A stretch of DNA of 64,000 nucleotides from Draba incana (lineage: Eukaryota > Streptophyta > Magnoliopsida > Brassicales > Brassicaceae). The notes below the pieces were generated by a model that worked only from the letters and a program-made list of their open reading frames with translations, ran no database searches and had not been told where the DNA came from. The stretch is from the NCBI GenBank assembly GCA_963576765.1, contig OY755206.1, forward strand, positions 26,005,679-26,069,678. Reading direction: 5' to 3'. The position numbers were made by a program, and so were the translations under genes. Within the stretch, counting starts at the first letter, position 1, and every line of letters starts with the position of its first letter. Below are positions 46,785 through 58,433 of the stretch, in pieces.

Positions 46785-49087
46785 ATGGTTGGGTCCAAAT
46801 CTAAATCCGGCGTTAAGACACGAGGCGGTGGAGTGAACAGATGAGGCGACGCTGTTGGAGGTGGAGGAAGATCAAACGCCGGCACAAGTACCGGTGCTCT
46901 TGAGACATTAGCCACTATGGCTAACCTTAAGGCCTCTGCTGCTGGTGGTTCACTGATTCAGTCATCTACAGACAACCGTTGTCAGGTTCCCGGGGCCTCA
47001 AGGCGTGAAAAGGGTAAGGGAACCAACTGTGTTGGAAGCAATAGTCAGAAGGACGCCGGCGAAACATCACCACTGAGACGAAAGGGACCTAATTCGTCCC
47101 ATGACTAGAATTGTTCGGCCTGTCATTCGCCGCAGTCTCAAGAAACTCCTCAGTCGGCTGGGAATGTCTCTATGTCTTGAACCCTTCCTCTCCAGTATCC
47201 AGCTTTTTCTAACCGTGTTCAACCTCAACCAAGTCTTCGAAGAACCAATCTGAACTAGAATCTCCAACATCAACAACGCCTTCAGGTTCAGACTCAGGTT
47301 CAGGAAGAGGAAGAACATGAAGAAGACGAAGAAGACAAAGACGGCGAGGAGGATTTAGACCTCAATCCTGATGACATCGAACCTCAGGGTGAAAGTGATG
47401 AAGGTAATGGCGAAGATGAAGACTACGAGCAGCTGCTAGCCGATATACTGGTTGATCCTCAACGTCAAAGGCTCCCTTTACTGTCTGAGCAACCATTGCC
47501 AGAATCTATTTGGTAAAATTCCTCTTTGTTTCCATTTTATTATTTGCTTCATTCGATTTACATTGAACTGCATACTGGAACTAGTTATTTAGCACTAGTT
47601 TTAGCGTTAGCATTAGTTTTAACTGCATACTGGAACTGCATAGTGGTTCACACTTATATATTTAGATGTTCGTTTCTGCTATGTTAATTTCATTTAGATG
47701 TTCTAAACTGAAAATATTTAGATGTTAGTTTCTACTGACATTTGTTTCCAAGGTTTTGATTTAGATGTTCTAAACTGAAAATATTTTCATTTTGGTTTCT
47801 GCTCTTATTTGTTTCCAAGGTTTGATCGGGACAATGGGCTACTAACCCGTGAGATATCAACAATCTTTCGCAAAAAGTTCGACGGCCCTTGGTACAGCTG
47901 GACCGTCACTCCAATAGACAAACATGAGCGATACTTTATATCTTTTGCGATAAATTTTTATTTCTGATGTCTTTTCTTTTCTTTATAACTTCAGTTCTGT
48001 TTTTGCTTACTTACATTTCTTTATTGTGCAGAGCATATACAATTGGGATACTGGGATCACTCTTATTGTTAAGGACCACTTCGAGGCGATTGCAACAAAA
48101 AGAATGCGAGGGATTGTGAGTCAGGTTAGGACGAAACGAAAGAAGCCAAACTGGATAGGTGAGAAGCTTTGGAACAGAATGTGTATCTTCTGGGCCACTC
48201 CAAGGGCGAAGAAGAAGAGTGCCATAGCTTCAGCCTCCCGCAACTCAGATCGAAACGGACGAGGACCTCACAAGCACCGATCAGGTCAATCCTCGTACTT
48301 GACCATCCAGCGAGCTATGGTAATATCTTATCTTCATTCCTTTAATCTGTTACTTTTCTTTCACACTGCTTTACAGTAATTAGTGCTGTCTTTTCTTACA
48401 GGAACATGAATTACAAAGGCTTGTCTCTTGGGCCGAAGTATTTATCAAGACTCACACCAATCCAGATGGGAGTTTCATCGATCAAAAGGCTCGAGAAGTT
48501 GCTGACTCTGACAAGAAGTGCCTTCAAGAGGCTTTAACTGAGCCTGTCGAAGATGGAGAACATTCTGACCTTACTTCTCAGCGTAACCTCACCATTGATG
48601 AAAAAAACAATCTCTTCCTCAAGGTATGATTCCTTATGCCTTTCCTCAGTTCTGGTTCTTGATTTACTTGTTCATGGTTAGGATTGAATTAGATATGTGT
48701 TTGTTGTTGCAGTGTACAGAATTCGAACCTAAGGGTACCCCTTATGGAGTGGGACAACTTTCAAAGAAGATGAACAAAGGAAAAAGAAAGATCAGTTACG
48801 GTGAGTGTTCGTCGGCACACCCAGGAGAGGTTCAGGAGGAGCTGAAGCGTGCTCGCCAAATGCTTGTTGATCAAGCGGTCAAAGACAAGCAGCGGGATGA
48901 CGAAAATGCTCGCCTTGCTGCTGAGCTTAAAGCAAGCCAGCTAAGGATCAGTCAACTGGAGGAGAAGGTTGATGCGTTCTTGCAGACAAACCAGCCACCA
49001 GTTGCCACCAATCCTTCACACCAGACTCCTGCACCGACCGCTCTTCCTCCTGCACCAACCGGTACACCGCAAGACACCTCACCTTAA
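46785..49087 (+). pseudogene. second CACTA gene, plant transposase (Ptta/En/Spm, Transposase_24-like)
   Basis: The frame opens MVGSKSKSGVKTRGGGVNR and is stopped by TGA at 46842-46844; further stops follow near 47106. An acidic stretch (EEEEHEEDEEDKDGEEDLDL) comes next. Intron-separated exons then give FDRDNGLLTREISTIFRKKF, TLIVKDHFEAIATKRMRGIV, CIFWATPRAKKKSAIASA, KTHTNPDGSF and FEPKGTPYGVGQL. The end is a coiled coil and a Pro/Thr-rich tail, with a stop at 49085-49087. This is the pattern of the plant En/Spm-associated Transposase_24 proteins, thought to bind subterminal repeats. The first part is clearly broken; the later exons look intact. Confidence 0.8.
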
Positions 49088-49289
49088 ATCATCCTTCACT
49101 CTTAGACTTTCTAGGAATATAACCACCTTTTGTGAAACAATGGTTGTAGTAACTTCTTTTACTACATTGCTTGCAAGCCTTTTGTACATTGGTAGCAAGT
49201 TTAACAAGCTAAATGTTTGTTTTGTGACTTAATTTTCAATTCCTAGTTTGTTTTTTCGTAACAATTAGCAAATGAAAACAACAAACAAA

Positions 49290-49878
49290 CCAAAAAACCA
49301 GTACCATTTATGTGACTAATAAGTGACTACAATGAGATTTAATTTAGATCTGTAAAACAAAAGCGTTGCAAATCAGAGGCTAATTAGTGACAAATATGTG
49401 TCTACCATCAAGTTTTAACAATATCAATTTAGTCTCTAATTCGTCGGTAATTTGCTACGGAAATGGTAGCCACAAATCAGTTGCTTGTTTGCTACATCTT
49501 TAGAGTCGCAAATCAGTCCCTTATTTGCTACATCGTCTAGAGTCGCAATTGTCGCTTATTTGCCACATCTCTAAGCGTCGCGAATCAGTCGCTCATTTGC
49601 CACAAAATTTGGAATCTCAAATCAGTCTCTAATTAGTGACTACATAAATGTGTCACATATCCGACGTTTATTTGCGACTACATTGTAAAGTATCATATTC
49701 GTCGCACATTAATGACGAAAATATATAGTCACAAATCAGTCGCTGATTTGCGACTGATTTGCGACTCCTAAAATTAGCGACTAACTATTTGCGACTACGT
49801 TATTTCGTCACAAGGTAGTCGCAAATGGGCCATTTGTGACTCTTTTGGGAGTGGCAAATCGCCTGTTTTCTTGTAGTG
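49290..49878. repeat. right subterminal and terminal repeats of CACTA
   Basis: Dense copies of gtcgcaaatcagtcgc / gtgactac / gctaatttgc motifs run up to the terminus. Confidence 0.88.
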
Positions 49879-49914
49879 GTTCTTGCGGTTTCCCTCTACT
49901 TTGTTCTTGTTTAA

Positions 49915-50734
49915 GTTATGCTTGTTTTTGTGTTTATGTCTCAAACTATGTTGTTTGTTTTCTTGCTAAAACTTGGTTATTTCTTTTGTTTCGAAAACTT
50001 GGTAGTAATTTCTTGGTAATTTCTTCCTTCTACAATTGATCTAGGACCTCTAAATTGGAAGAAAAAAAAAAACAAATGACAAATTACATAGAATATATTC
50101 GTTGTTTACAGTAGTACCCAAAATGACCATGAGTTCAATCATATTAGTACCTAAAAGGGCCAGTAGTTCAAATCATAACATTATACTTACTAAACACAAA
50201 CAAGCAAAGTTTCAAACACACCAAAATACACCAACTTAGCAAAGTTTTAAAATATATAGATAGATAGATCAGTAGATAGATAGAGACTTGGAGGATGCTC
50301 ATTCAATCCTTCTTCTCCGTTGCCTTCTTTCTCTTCTTTTTGGCCATCATTAAGATGTAAGGAGACTTGGAGGATGCATATGGTTTTCTAACCATCTCTT
50401 CTCCTTAGTCTTTAGAATCTCATTGATATCGGGCACTGCCTCCTTCATGAAACAACGTGATTGGACCTTTATTTGCCTTGTATAGTTGTTGTGTCGAAAG
50501 CGCATAGATTCAAGTTCTAATGGAATGTCACCGTGCAACAAATCCTGCAATCAAACAATACATGTCCTTTAATTTCTGTCTAGGTAATACCTAGTGTTCC
50601 AAATAATACCAATTGTTATGTTGGCTTACAATATAGTAATACCTAGTAATGTACATACGATTAACATTACGATTCAACTACTGTGTCATATTACTTAGCA
50701 ATGCAAATTATGATAAATCTTTGCAATCCACCAG
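49915..50734. other. 3' flank of the GRF-finger gene and unassigned DNA
   Basis: The sequence after 49914 looks like a T-rich 3' UTR. An agat microsatellite lies near 50258-50283 and a gagacttggaggatgc phrase occurs twice (about 50284 and 50361). The minus-strand frame 50350-50550 has no recognised family. At 50584-50655 aatacctagtgttcc-type phrases are inverse relatives of the 19-bp minisatellite at 35811. Confidence 0.4.
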
Positions 50735-50737
50735 GTT

Positions 50738-50935
50738 TTAAAATCCACCAAAAAGAGAAAAGCTCTCAAAATTTCAATTAAGAATAATATGATATCTATT
50801 GGAGGCTATAATAATAGGTGTTTAAATAGTAAAAGAAAAACCTAAGAGAGTATCCAAAACCCAAAAGCAAAAAAAAGAAAATACATAAAATCCAAATTGA
50901 GGAAAATTAGAAAATAATGGAAAATATCTCCTACA
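50738..50935 (-). repeat. truncated 3' LTR of the small LTR element
   Basis: It matches 51868-52055 closely but lacks the roughly 110 bp that complete the other LTR. Confidence 0.75.
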
Positions 50936-51748
50936 TTAGTTTCCTCCACTTCCAAGGCCGAGTTCTAATATGGATAATGAATCACATCTTTCTTGAATGG
51001 ACAACCATAGTTTCTAGGTTGTAGAGCTTGTTGTACTTCAAGTTATTTTCATCATAAACAATTACAACTATCCTAAATGAACAATAGTTGGTAGGCTTCA
51101 TCTTGTTGGACGACTCAGTTGGAATTTTTTAATAAAGATAACCATCACATCATCATACTCTTTGGCTCTCTTAAGCGGGTGATTAACAAGCATATTTCTT
51201 TCTTCTTCATCTGGAATTAACTCTTTGAATTCTTTTGGATTACTAGTATATCTTTTGAAATCTTTGTCTCCTCTATTTCTAAACTTATGTCCAGTATTGG
51301 AATATCAACCGCTAAATCTTCACTGTGCTGATTCCTTTGGTCAATCTCTTTCTCCATTGAATCTTTTCATTAGAGTTGGAACTTTCAACCAAAAAACATG
51401 ATCGTCTGCCTTCTTTGGAACCCTAATTAGTTATTCTCTTCTCTCTTTGCCGGTTGTCAATCTTATTTATTAACTACGTCATATCATTTTTAAAATCAAC
51501 TAGATCCTCATTTGTTCACTATGTTGAACCCTAATAGTTCCCTTCTACTAACTCTTCCCCTATCTCTTTGTTCTTTGATGTTGTTGGCGTATCTAACCTC
51601 AGCTACTAGATTTTCCATCTCATCTTTCAAAGCAGTTTGGGCCGTGGTAATCTCTGCGGTAAAACCTTGCATATATGCTTTGGTCGCTGATTGATCTCCC
51701 ATGATCAAGCTTTGAAAAGAGTAGGAGAAAGCTTTCTCTGATACCACT

Positions 51749-52055
51749 TGACATAGTCGAAAAGCCCTAAGAATAACAAGCGTTAAACCTAGATAGAAAT
51801 CAAGTTCACCAGCGATGAACTTGAAGGATAAATCTCTGGAATTCACTAGAAAAGAGTTTTTGAATCCACCAAAAAGAGAAAAGCTCTCAAAGTTTCAATA
51901 AAAAAATAATATGATATCCATTGGAGGCTACAATAATAGGTGTTTAAATAGCAAAAGAAAAACCCCAAGAGAGTATCCAAAACCCAAAAGAAAAAGAAAA
52001 TACATAAAAATCCAAATTTAGGAAAATAGGAAAATAATGGAAAATATCTCTTACA
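51749..52055 (-). repeat. 5' LTR of the small LTR element
   Basis: 307 bp, TGTAAG...TGTCA on the minus strand, immediately followed by the primer-binding site. Confidence 0.75.
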
Positions 52056-53083
52056 TCACACGGTTTTTGTGCTGATGAGCCGCATTTTACTTATGAATGC
52101 GAACTAGTACTTTACACTAGTATTCAATGATATTTTCTCGTGTTTTGATGACCATACTTCATCATGAAGTAACAATGAGATGGGATGAGATGGATAATTA
52201 ATTATCCTTATCCATTTATGACAAATTATTGTTTGTATGAATGAGAAATTTCTACTAAATGTATAAAGACATCATGCTACTCACCATTTGCTTTCAAATG
52301 CTGTTGAAGATACATTTTTTCTATAAAATGTTTGGAGTATATAAGAGCATTATAAGTGGTGAAACTATTAGGGTTTTTAAAGAAAAAAGTTAGTATTAAT
52401 TTTAAGGTTAGTTTATTGTTTGAGAATCAAAAAGATTGTGTTAATAAATATGTGCCCAATGGTGAGACTCATGTGGGGTTTCAAAGAATTTTTTTTTTTT
52501 AAAATGTTCGCAAAATGATAGAAAATCAAATTAGTATATATAAAGATAGAAGATTATATTAAAAAGACTAATATTACAATCCGTAAAAACGTAGAATGAA
52601 ATAAAACATATAAAAGCATGATGAAAAAGAAAATTAACTCGGCTATAGTCTTCAGCTCTGCCAAAATTTTGCCAAATATGCTCAACCAAATCATCTTTTA
52701 ATTGTTGATGCATTTTTTCCTCACGAGGTTGAGCTCAAGCTCGTTTGGCCATCATATTGTTCACATTTGTATATGTTTTTGTAGAGAATGTCTAGTCCAC
52801 TTATGAAGTCCCTCTTTCTTAGTCCACTTATGAAGTCCCTCTTCCTTCTCCTTGTTGGAATTCGGATGAATCATATTGAGTGCATTGGTCATGTTTGTCT
52901 TTTACTATCATATTGTGCAACATGATACATACTCTCGGTATCTTGCCTGTTTTTATCTTATCCCAACACAGAGATGGGTTTCGAACAATAGCAAACGGAG
53001 CTTGCAAGACTCCAAAAGTACGCTCGACATATTTTCTGACAGCTTTTTGATAATTAGCAAATAATTAGCAAATAATGATGTTT

Positions 53084-53994
53084 TCAGACCTTGTGGCTGA
53101 GAAATTGATTGGACAAAAGTTGCCCATTTCGGATAATACCATCGCTGAGATAGTAAGCCATATGGTATTGATGTCCATTGACTAAGTAACTGACCTTTGG
53201 AGCTTGACCTTGTAATATATCATCAAAAAGTGGTGAGCGGTCAAGAACATTGATATCGTTACATGTACATGGAGGTCTAAAAAATGTGTTCCAAATCCAA
53301 AGATCTTGTGAAGCCACATCCTCTAAAACGATAGTAGGTTTTCCATGTCCACGTGAATACTGTCATTTCCAAGCCGTGGGACTATTTTTCCAATCCCAAT
53401 GCATACAATCAATGCTTTCTATCATACTGAAAAATCTGTGAAACTCTCCAATTTTATGTAATCATTGGAGATCCTCCGGTGTAGGCCTTCTCAGGTACTA
53501 ACCTTCGAATAAATGTATAACTACATCCACAAAATTTTCTAAGCATTGGCTCGCACTGGTTTCACCCATCCAGAGGTATTCATACATCCCATCAACAACA
53601 AGACCATATGCCATAAGACGAATGATGGCTGTACAGTTTTGTAAGGCAGATAGACCAAGCCTTCCGGTTGCATTTGGTCTTTGTTAGATTTATGGTAATT
53701 CACTGGATAGTCTTCGAACAATATACATGAATAGCGCTTGTTCATTCTAAATCGTCGTTGAAATATTCCATTAGTGTAAATGGGCTCCTCGCTGAAGTAA
53801 TCATTCCATAATCGAATATTTCCTTCATCGCGTTCTCTTTTTATATGAGCTCTTCTTTTCTTCTTTCTTTTGACCGCTTGATGTTTACTTTCATCTTCTA
53901 TACAATCTTTAAAACCCTTTTCAAAGAATTGATCGATATTTTCATCAAAAGTTTCATCATATTTTTTATTAGAAATGTGAGGATGAGATGCCAT
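53084..53994 (-). pseudogene. PIF/Harbinger transposase remnant
   Basis: The N-terminal frame (53994-53539) begins MASHPHISNKKYDETF and contains RLWNDYFSEEPIYTNGIFQR and RFRMNKRYSCILFEDY, a standard plant Harbinger opening. After a frame change and stops come the core pieces ESIDCMHWDWKN, then SQDLWIWNTFFRPPCTCNDI and NVLDRSPLFDDILQGQAPKV, ending YYLSDGIIRNG. The catalytic SIDCMHW and ND/DG motifs can be recognised, but no single frame joins them, so the gene is inactive. Confidence 0.82.
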
Positions 53995-54376
53995 AGTTTT
54001 TTATATTTTTAGAAATGTTAAAAGATAGAGAATTTGAATAAAGGAAAATAAACAAGAAGAACAAGAATTTGAGTATTGAGGTTTTGATGATCTACAGGTA
54101 AAATAATTAGAAGAAAGGGTAGAGATTTTTCATCGAGTCTTCTTGTTTAGGATTACAAGCACAAGAATTAGAAGTAAAATAATTAGATGCAAAAATAGAG
54201 ATTTTCAATTTGTGTCTCGCCGTTTGTGATTACAACCAAGATAAGGAGAAGAAAAGATATTAAAAAAAGAAAGAAGTAGAAATAAAATAAAATGAAAGCA
54301 ACGAAATATTAAAAGTAGGAGAGTTTTGCATTCAAATGAGAAGGAATAGACAAAAATATTTTGGCAAACAAACCGA

Positions 54377-54412
<36 letters not shown>
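54377..54412. repeat. compound (AC)n(AT)n microsatellite
   Basis: About 11 ac units run directly into about 7 at units, inside the Harbinger element. Confidence 0.95.
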
Positions 54413-54413
<1 letters not shown>

Positions 54414-54757
54414 AAGACTTTTGTGACATAGTTTGGCAACCACCAAAATGAGTAAAGAACACATTAAACACATTGCAAAACACCAAATATTTTGGAACAC
54501 CTACTTAGGTACACATTACAAAACAATATAGTAGGTTAATAAAGACAAAGACAACTACATATTTCTCACACTACTTGAACGCTTCCAACCATTTCTTCCT
54601 TGCCGACACACTTGTAGGTTTGAAGACTCATGCACATAATTTAGCAAACAAAGAGAATATACAATGTTCATAGATTGTAATGAGTGAACGGAAACAAAAT
54701 CATTCCTACTTAGCAACAAAGCAGAACCAACACTACTTACCAACACTATTTACCAAC

Positions 54758-54928
54758 AAATTATAATCAACACTACTTACGAAATGAGAATCATAACCAC
54801 TTAGATAAGTAAACAAATCATAATCAACACTACTTAGCAAGTGAGAATCACAATCACTTAGACAAGTAAAAAAACATAATCAACCCTACGTAGCAAGTGA
54901 AAATCAGAACCACTTAGATAATTAAAGA
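54758..54928. repeat. 57-bp tandem repeat, three copies
   Basis: Three imperfect head-to-tail units share ataatcaac(a/c)ctac, gtgagaatca and ccacttagataagtaaa phrases. It lies inside the Harbinger element between its two genes. Confidence 0.82.
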
Positions 54929-54989
54929 AGTATTCAATGGCTGGTAAATAAAACCATAAGCACCTACCAATTAAATTACAACATCTCAG

Positions 54990-55690
54990 TGATGAGCTTG
55001 TTCTTAAGGATCAATTCTATCTCGGACACTGTTTCAGATTTTGCAATGAGGTTGTCAAGCAGTTTCTGCTTGGAGAGTCTCTCTTTAAAAGTTAAGTCTT
55101 TTCCTTTAACACCCACAAAGATTTAAGCTCTTTTACAGAACTGGCATCACTCTCTTCAATCTTTGGTTTAACTCTGTTTTTGCCTTGACACCCATAGGCC
55201 TCTCCATTGTTTCTTCTTCCACTTGAGAGGTTGTGTTTGAGCTGGAGGAATACACAACACCATCATTTAGTTTTTTCTCTTGTTGTTTGTTTTACTTTTT
55301 AAAGTAAAGAAGCACCACCATATCAGATCATTACTAAGCACTCTCCAAGCGTGCTCAAGTGTGAATTTGACCTTGTGATCCTGGAAGTAGAGCTTGTAGG
55401 CCAACTCAAAACATTGTCTTCTATCTCTCCACTGTGATGTTGACGTGATGCATATTCGTAGCATCAAGCAAACTTACTAACACTCTCATTGATCTTTGAC
55501 CATTTTTGCTTACACGTATTCGCCTCTAGGATGGGAGGCTTTGACACCGACGGACTTGCAACATAATATGCTGCAACGTTTTTCCAAAAAGCCCTTGATC
55601 TCTGCTCATTCCCCACTATAACATACTTGGAGGTGTTTAACCAAGCACTTACAAGGGTCTTTTCTCCGGGGAGAGTCCATATCACCCTAG
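54990..55690 (-). pseudogene. Harbinger Myb/SANT-like accessory protein remnant
   Basis: 55685-55464 reads KTLVSAWLNTSKYVIVGNEQ then RSRAFWKNVAAYYVASP and CKQKWSKINESVSKFA, the Myb/SANT-like domain of the Harbinger accessory protein, which acts with the transposase in nuclear import and DNA binding. The next frame (55467 down) gives FELAYKLYFQDHKVKFTLEH and AWRVLSNDLIWW, the usual continuation. A Lys/Glu-rich end lies near 55000-55200. Frame breaks lie between the parts. Confidence 0.75.
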
Positions 55691-57512
55691 CTTCTCTACG
55701 TAAGGATGAATGTCTTTGGTTCGGAGGTGACAGTGGATGTGAATAAGTATATGGATTAGTGATATTTTATTGGCTGAACAAGAGATCGGTAAAGGTTTGA
55801 GAGGAAAAAAATGGATCAATAGAACCCATTAACTAGCTAGAAAGGTAATTAATAAGAAATGGTTTTGTTTTATCGAGATAAAGTCATTATAAAGCAACAT
55901 ACTCAATATTGATCTACCTAATTTGTTTTGAATACGGGTTAGGTTGTGTAATTTAAGTAACTGAGACATTAGCCATCACCATAACCACTGACTTAGATGA
56001 CTAATATCTCTATCACCATTAAATTTTGTAAGTTTTAGTTTAGTTAAGTTATATTTTAGTTAAGTTTAGATCAGTTATGTTACATTTTAGTTAAGTTTAG
56101 ATCATTTCAGATTATAAAGTAACATAATGCAATATGTAAAAACAATTACTTACTCTACACTCTAGTTTAATTGATTAGTTTAGATAAGTTTTAACTTCAA
56201 GGCTTTAGTTAAAGATGATGTAACAGACATGATGCACGAACATTCAACCAACTGTGTAAAGAATGTCTCTATCACCATAAATTTCTAAATCAACTTTGCA
56301 AACAGACTCTAATGTCTGCATCACCATAAATTTCTAATTTAAGTCCCTTACCTACCTACCTAATGTGTATTCAACAATTGTTTGTTAAGTTTAGTTTATT
56401 TCAATTTTTCCACTACAGAAATTAAACACACAAGATTGGAGTATCACCATTGGACCTTCTGACCATTGGAACTTGTAACCATTGGAGCTTCTATCACTCA
56501 CAAAACACTGCAAAAACATGAAGAAGATGATCTAAATTAGATACCAAAGAATAGAAAAGACCACACTAATCAGATTCTGTTATTTACACAATCGAGTGTG
56601 AACATTCAAATAGCAAACAATAGAAAAGACCACACTACATATACAAAATACTATCTTCGTACAAATTTCTTCAAAATCCGCACAAACTTTCTGAAAATCA
56701 TTTTGTATGCAGAACAAATTCATCTTTATAGACTCTACCAACCATTCACAATCTTCTCAGTAACCAATCCACATACTCAATTAGAGTTGTAGCAATATCA
56801 GATTGATCAAAATTCAATTGCATCAATAATTATCAGAACACCCTTTGCCGTTACTAAACTGTAGACTTAAGACCATCAATGTATGCAAAGAAAATTACAC
56901 GAAATCAAATTTGCAGAACTACACAACCGAATAACAACACACCACTATGGGATTGATATACAGAATCGAACAATATCTACAAAGCTTGACATTTCATCTA
57001 CCCAAACCCTAAACCAGCTACGCAAATTACAATCCAACATCGAAGAAAGAGAGGACTTATCTTCATGATCATCGTGTTACTCAGATCTCTCCTTTGTGTC
57101 GACATATAGGAGATTGAATAACATATCTCACCTCAGATCCATCACGACGACGACGGAGAGAGGATAATTGCTTACATACAACATAGAGAGAGGCGAAGAG
57201 AATCGCCGACGAGAATCGCCGGCGATAATGAACTGAGGGAGAAGAAGAGAAATCGTCTTGTCGGTCGCCGACAATGAAGAGGGAAAATATTTTTTCCCAA
57301 ATGAATTTTTTTTTTTTTTTTTGTGTGTTTCGCCCAAACGAAAAATACACTGTCGAATGATCGGATAACACGTGTCCTCATGAGACGGTCTCAATAAGCT
57401 CTCCCACAAAGACGTCTCAATCCCAAATTATCCCAAATTATTTATCTGATTCAATTTTATTTTATTTTTGGGCTTAAAAAGCCCACGTAGTTTCACCCAT
57501 ACCTTGGTCTAA

Positions 57513-58398
57513 GTTTATGGTTTTCAGTAAAAATGATTTGTATGTTTTTTTGTATTCATTTGAAGTTGTCAGGTCCTAAGTTTCACATCACAAAACAGTC
57601 AATTGAAATAAATGGAAAAGATAATCTTAAATGATTGCACTTATGTAGTCATGAGTCATGACCACGTCCAGTGGATTACACTCAAAGTTCAAACAAGAAA
57701 AGTTAAATCTGTACGAAAGACTTATCAAAATCTCTTCTTTTAAAGTACATCGTATGCATTAATTGGATGTTTATTGTTTAAAAATGTTGCCTTTGGTTTA
57801 TTTAAAAGTTTTATTCATAAGATTATTCTACAGGTAAAATATTAGAAAAATCGAAATTTTCATTGAAGTATTTAGAAACAAATATAGGAGATAGGGTTAA
57901 TTTACTATTTCAAAAGTTATAGTAGACAAGGTTAATTTATGTAATAACCATAAAAGATATATATAATTAGTAATATAACCAACATACCTAAATTTTGTTG
58001 CTATGATTTTGCTACATAGGTTATCAATTATAATATTTATTTTATGGTTATTGATTCCAAATTTTCTAGTAAATAAATTAGTTCAAAACATTTGAAAGGC
58101 GTGAACCCATATTATTTTGTGGCCCTGTTTATCAATTTGTTTTTTAAAATCATGTTTATCTGGGTTTAAACCCACTCAATATCGATATAATAATACCTAT
58201 TCACTTATATCACTATACCAAAAAAAAAATTTGAAAAAAATTGGACACATAGACCTCAAGCTCATGCTTTAGCATAGCATAAACATAGCATAAGCCACGG
58301 CCACTTTTGGTTCAAGTATAACAAAATACTATAACACGGAATTTGCAAATTATTCTATCTCACGAATTTTTTTCAATCATTGCATGAATCTTTAGCAT

Positions 58399-58433
<35 letters not shown>

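Larger units (their letters stand above)
40857..49878 (+). mobile_element. CACTA (En/Spm) transposon, structurally complete but coding-defective
   Basis: The left end is CACTACAAGAGAACATTCC and the right end, read inversely, CACTACAAGAAAACAGGCG. The 3-bp duplication gtt flanks it (40854-40856 and 49879-49881). Both ends carry hundreds of bp of short subterminal repeats around (g)tcgc(a)aatcagtcgc / gtgactac, the typical CACTA binding sites. Two genes lie inside in the usual order: a tnp2-type transposase and a second plant-transposase (Transposase_24-like) gene. Both contain stops or frameshifts. The ends could still respond to a transposase supplied elsewhere. Confidence 0.95.
40291..49914 (+). 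pseudogene. GRF-type zinc-finger/coiled-coil gene disrupted by the CACTA element
   Basis: An exon from 40291 encodes MHYEGGYDYPEFALGISTRC and continues C-x-CG...KYYTCE, the start of a GRF-type zinc finger. After a 40427-40554 intron-like gap comes LWDDAIMEEI, the usual finger end, in a different frame. From 40560 a frame encodes a charged coiled coil (EEKKKLTETVEKVEKTKKET) and a hydrophobic helix (LTVAVLGVLVCV). CACTA interrupts that helix at 40856. After the element the same frame continues at 49879 as VLAVSLYFVLV and stops at 49912-49914. The GAG|taag at the first intron seems to have lost a G of its donor, and the finger and coil frames disagree, so the gene was probably already decaying. 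Confidence 0.5.
50738..52055 (-). mobile_element. small non-autonomous LTR element (minus strand)
   Basis: Two related segments of about 190-200 bp (50738-50935 and 51868-52055) start TGTAGGAG/TGTAAGAG on the minus strand and flank a short interior. The right copy extends to 51749, ending TGTCA. It is followed on the minus strand by AGTGGTATCAGAG, the initiator-Met-tRNA primer-binding site. A purine-rich tract (GGAAGTGGAGGAAAC) precedes the left LTR, which is truncated at its inner/left end. The 0.8-kb interior has no pol domains. Only a short frame (MGDQSATKAYMQGF, 51704 down) resembles a gag start. Confidence 0.75.
52345..57509 (-). mobile_element. degenerate PIF/Harbinger transposon
   Basis: The left end (GAGCATTATAAGTGGTGAAAC) and the inverse of the right end (GACCAAGGTATGGGTGAAAC) share a GGTGAAACTA core and outer GA(G/C)CA. 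The 3-bp TAA duplication flanks it (52342-52344 and 57510-57512), as expected for PIF/Harbinger. The two standard genes lie inside on the minus strand: a DDE_Tnp_4-type transposase and a Myb/SANT-like protein. Both are broken. Interior simple and tandem repeats have expanded the non-coding part. Confidence 0.82.

Noticed and set aside
54205..54500. Frames reading repeated CVCVCV or YIYIYI
   Set aside because: Products of the AC/AT microsatellite.
57081..57409. Three overlapping minus-strand frames near the right end of the Harbinger element
   Set aside because: They run through an A/T homopolymer in three frames and show no domain; likely chance.
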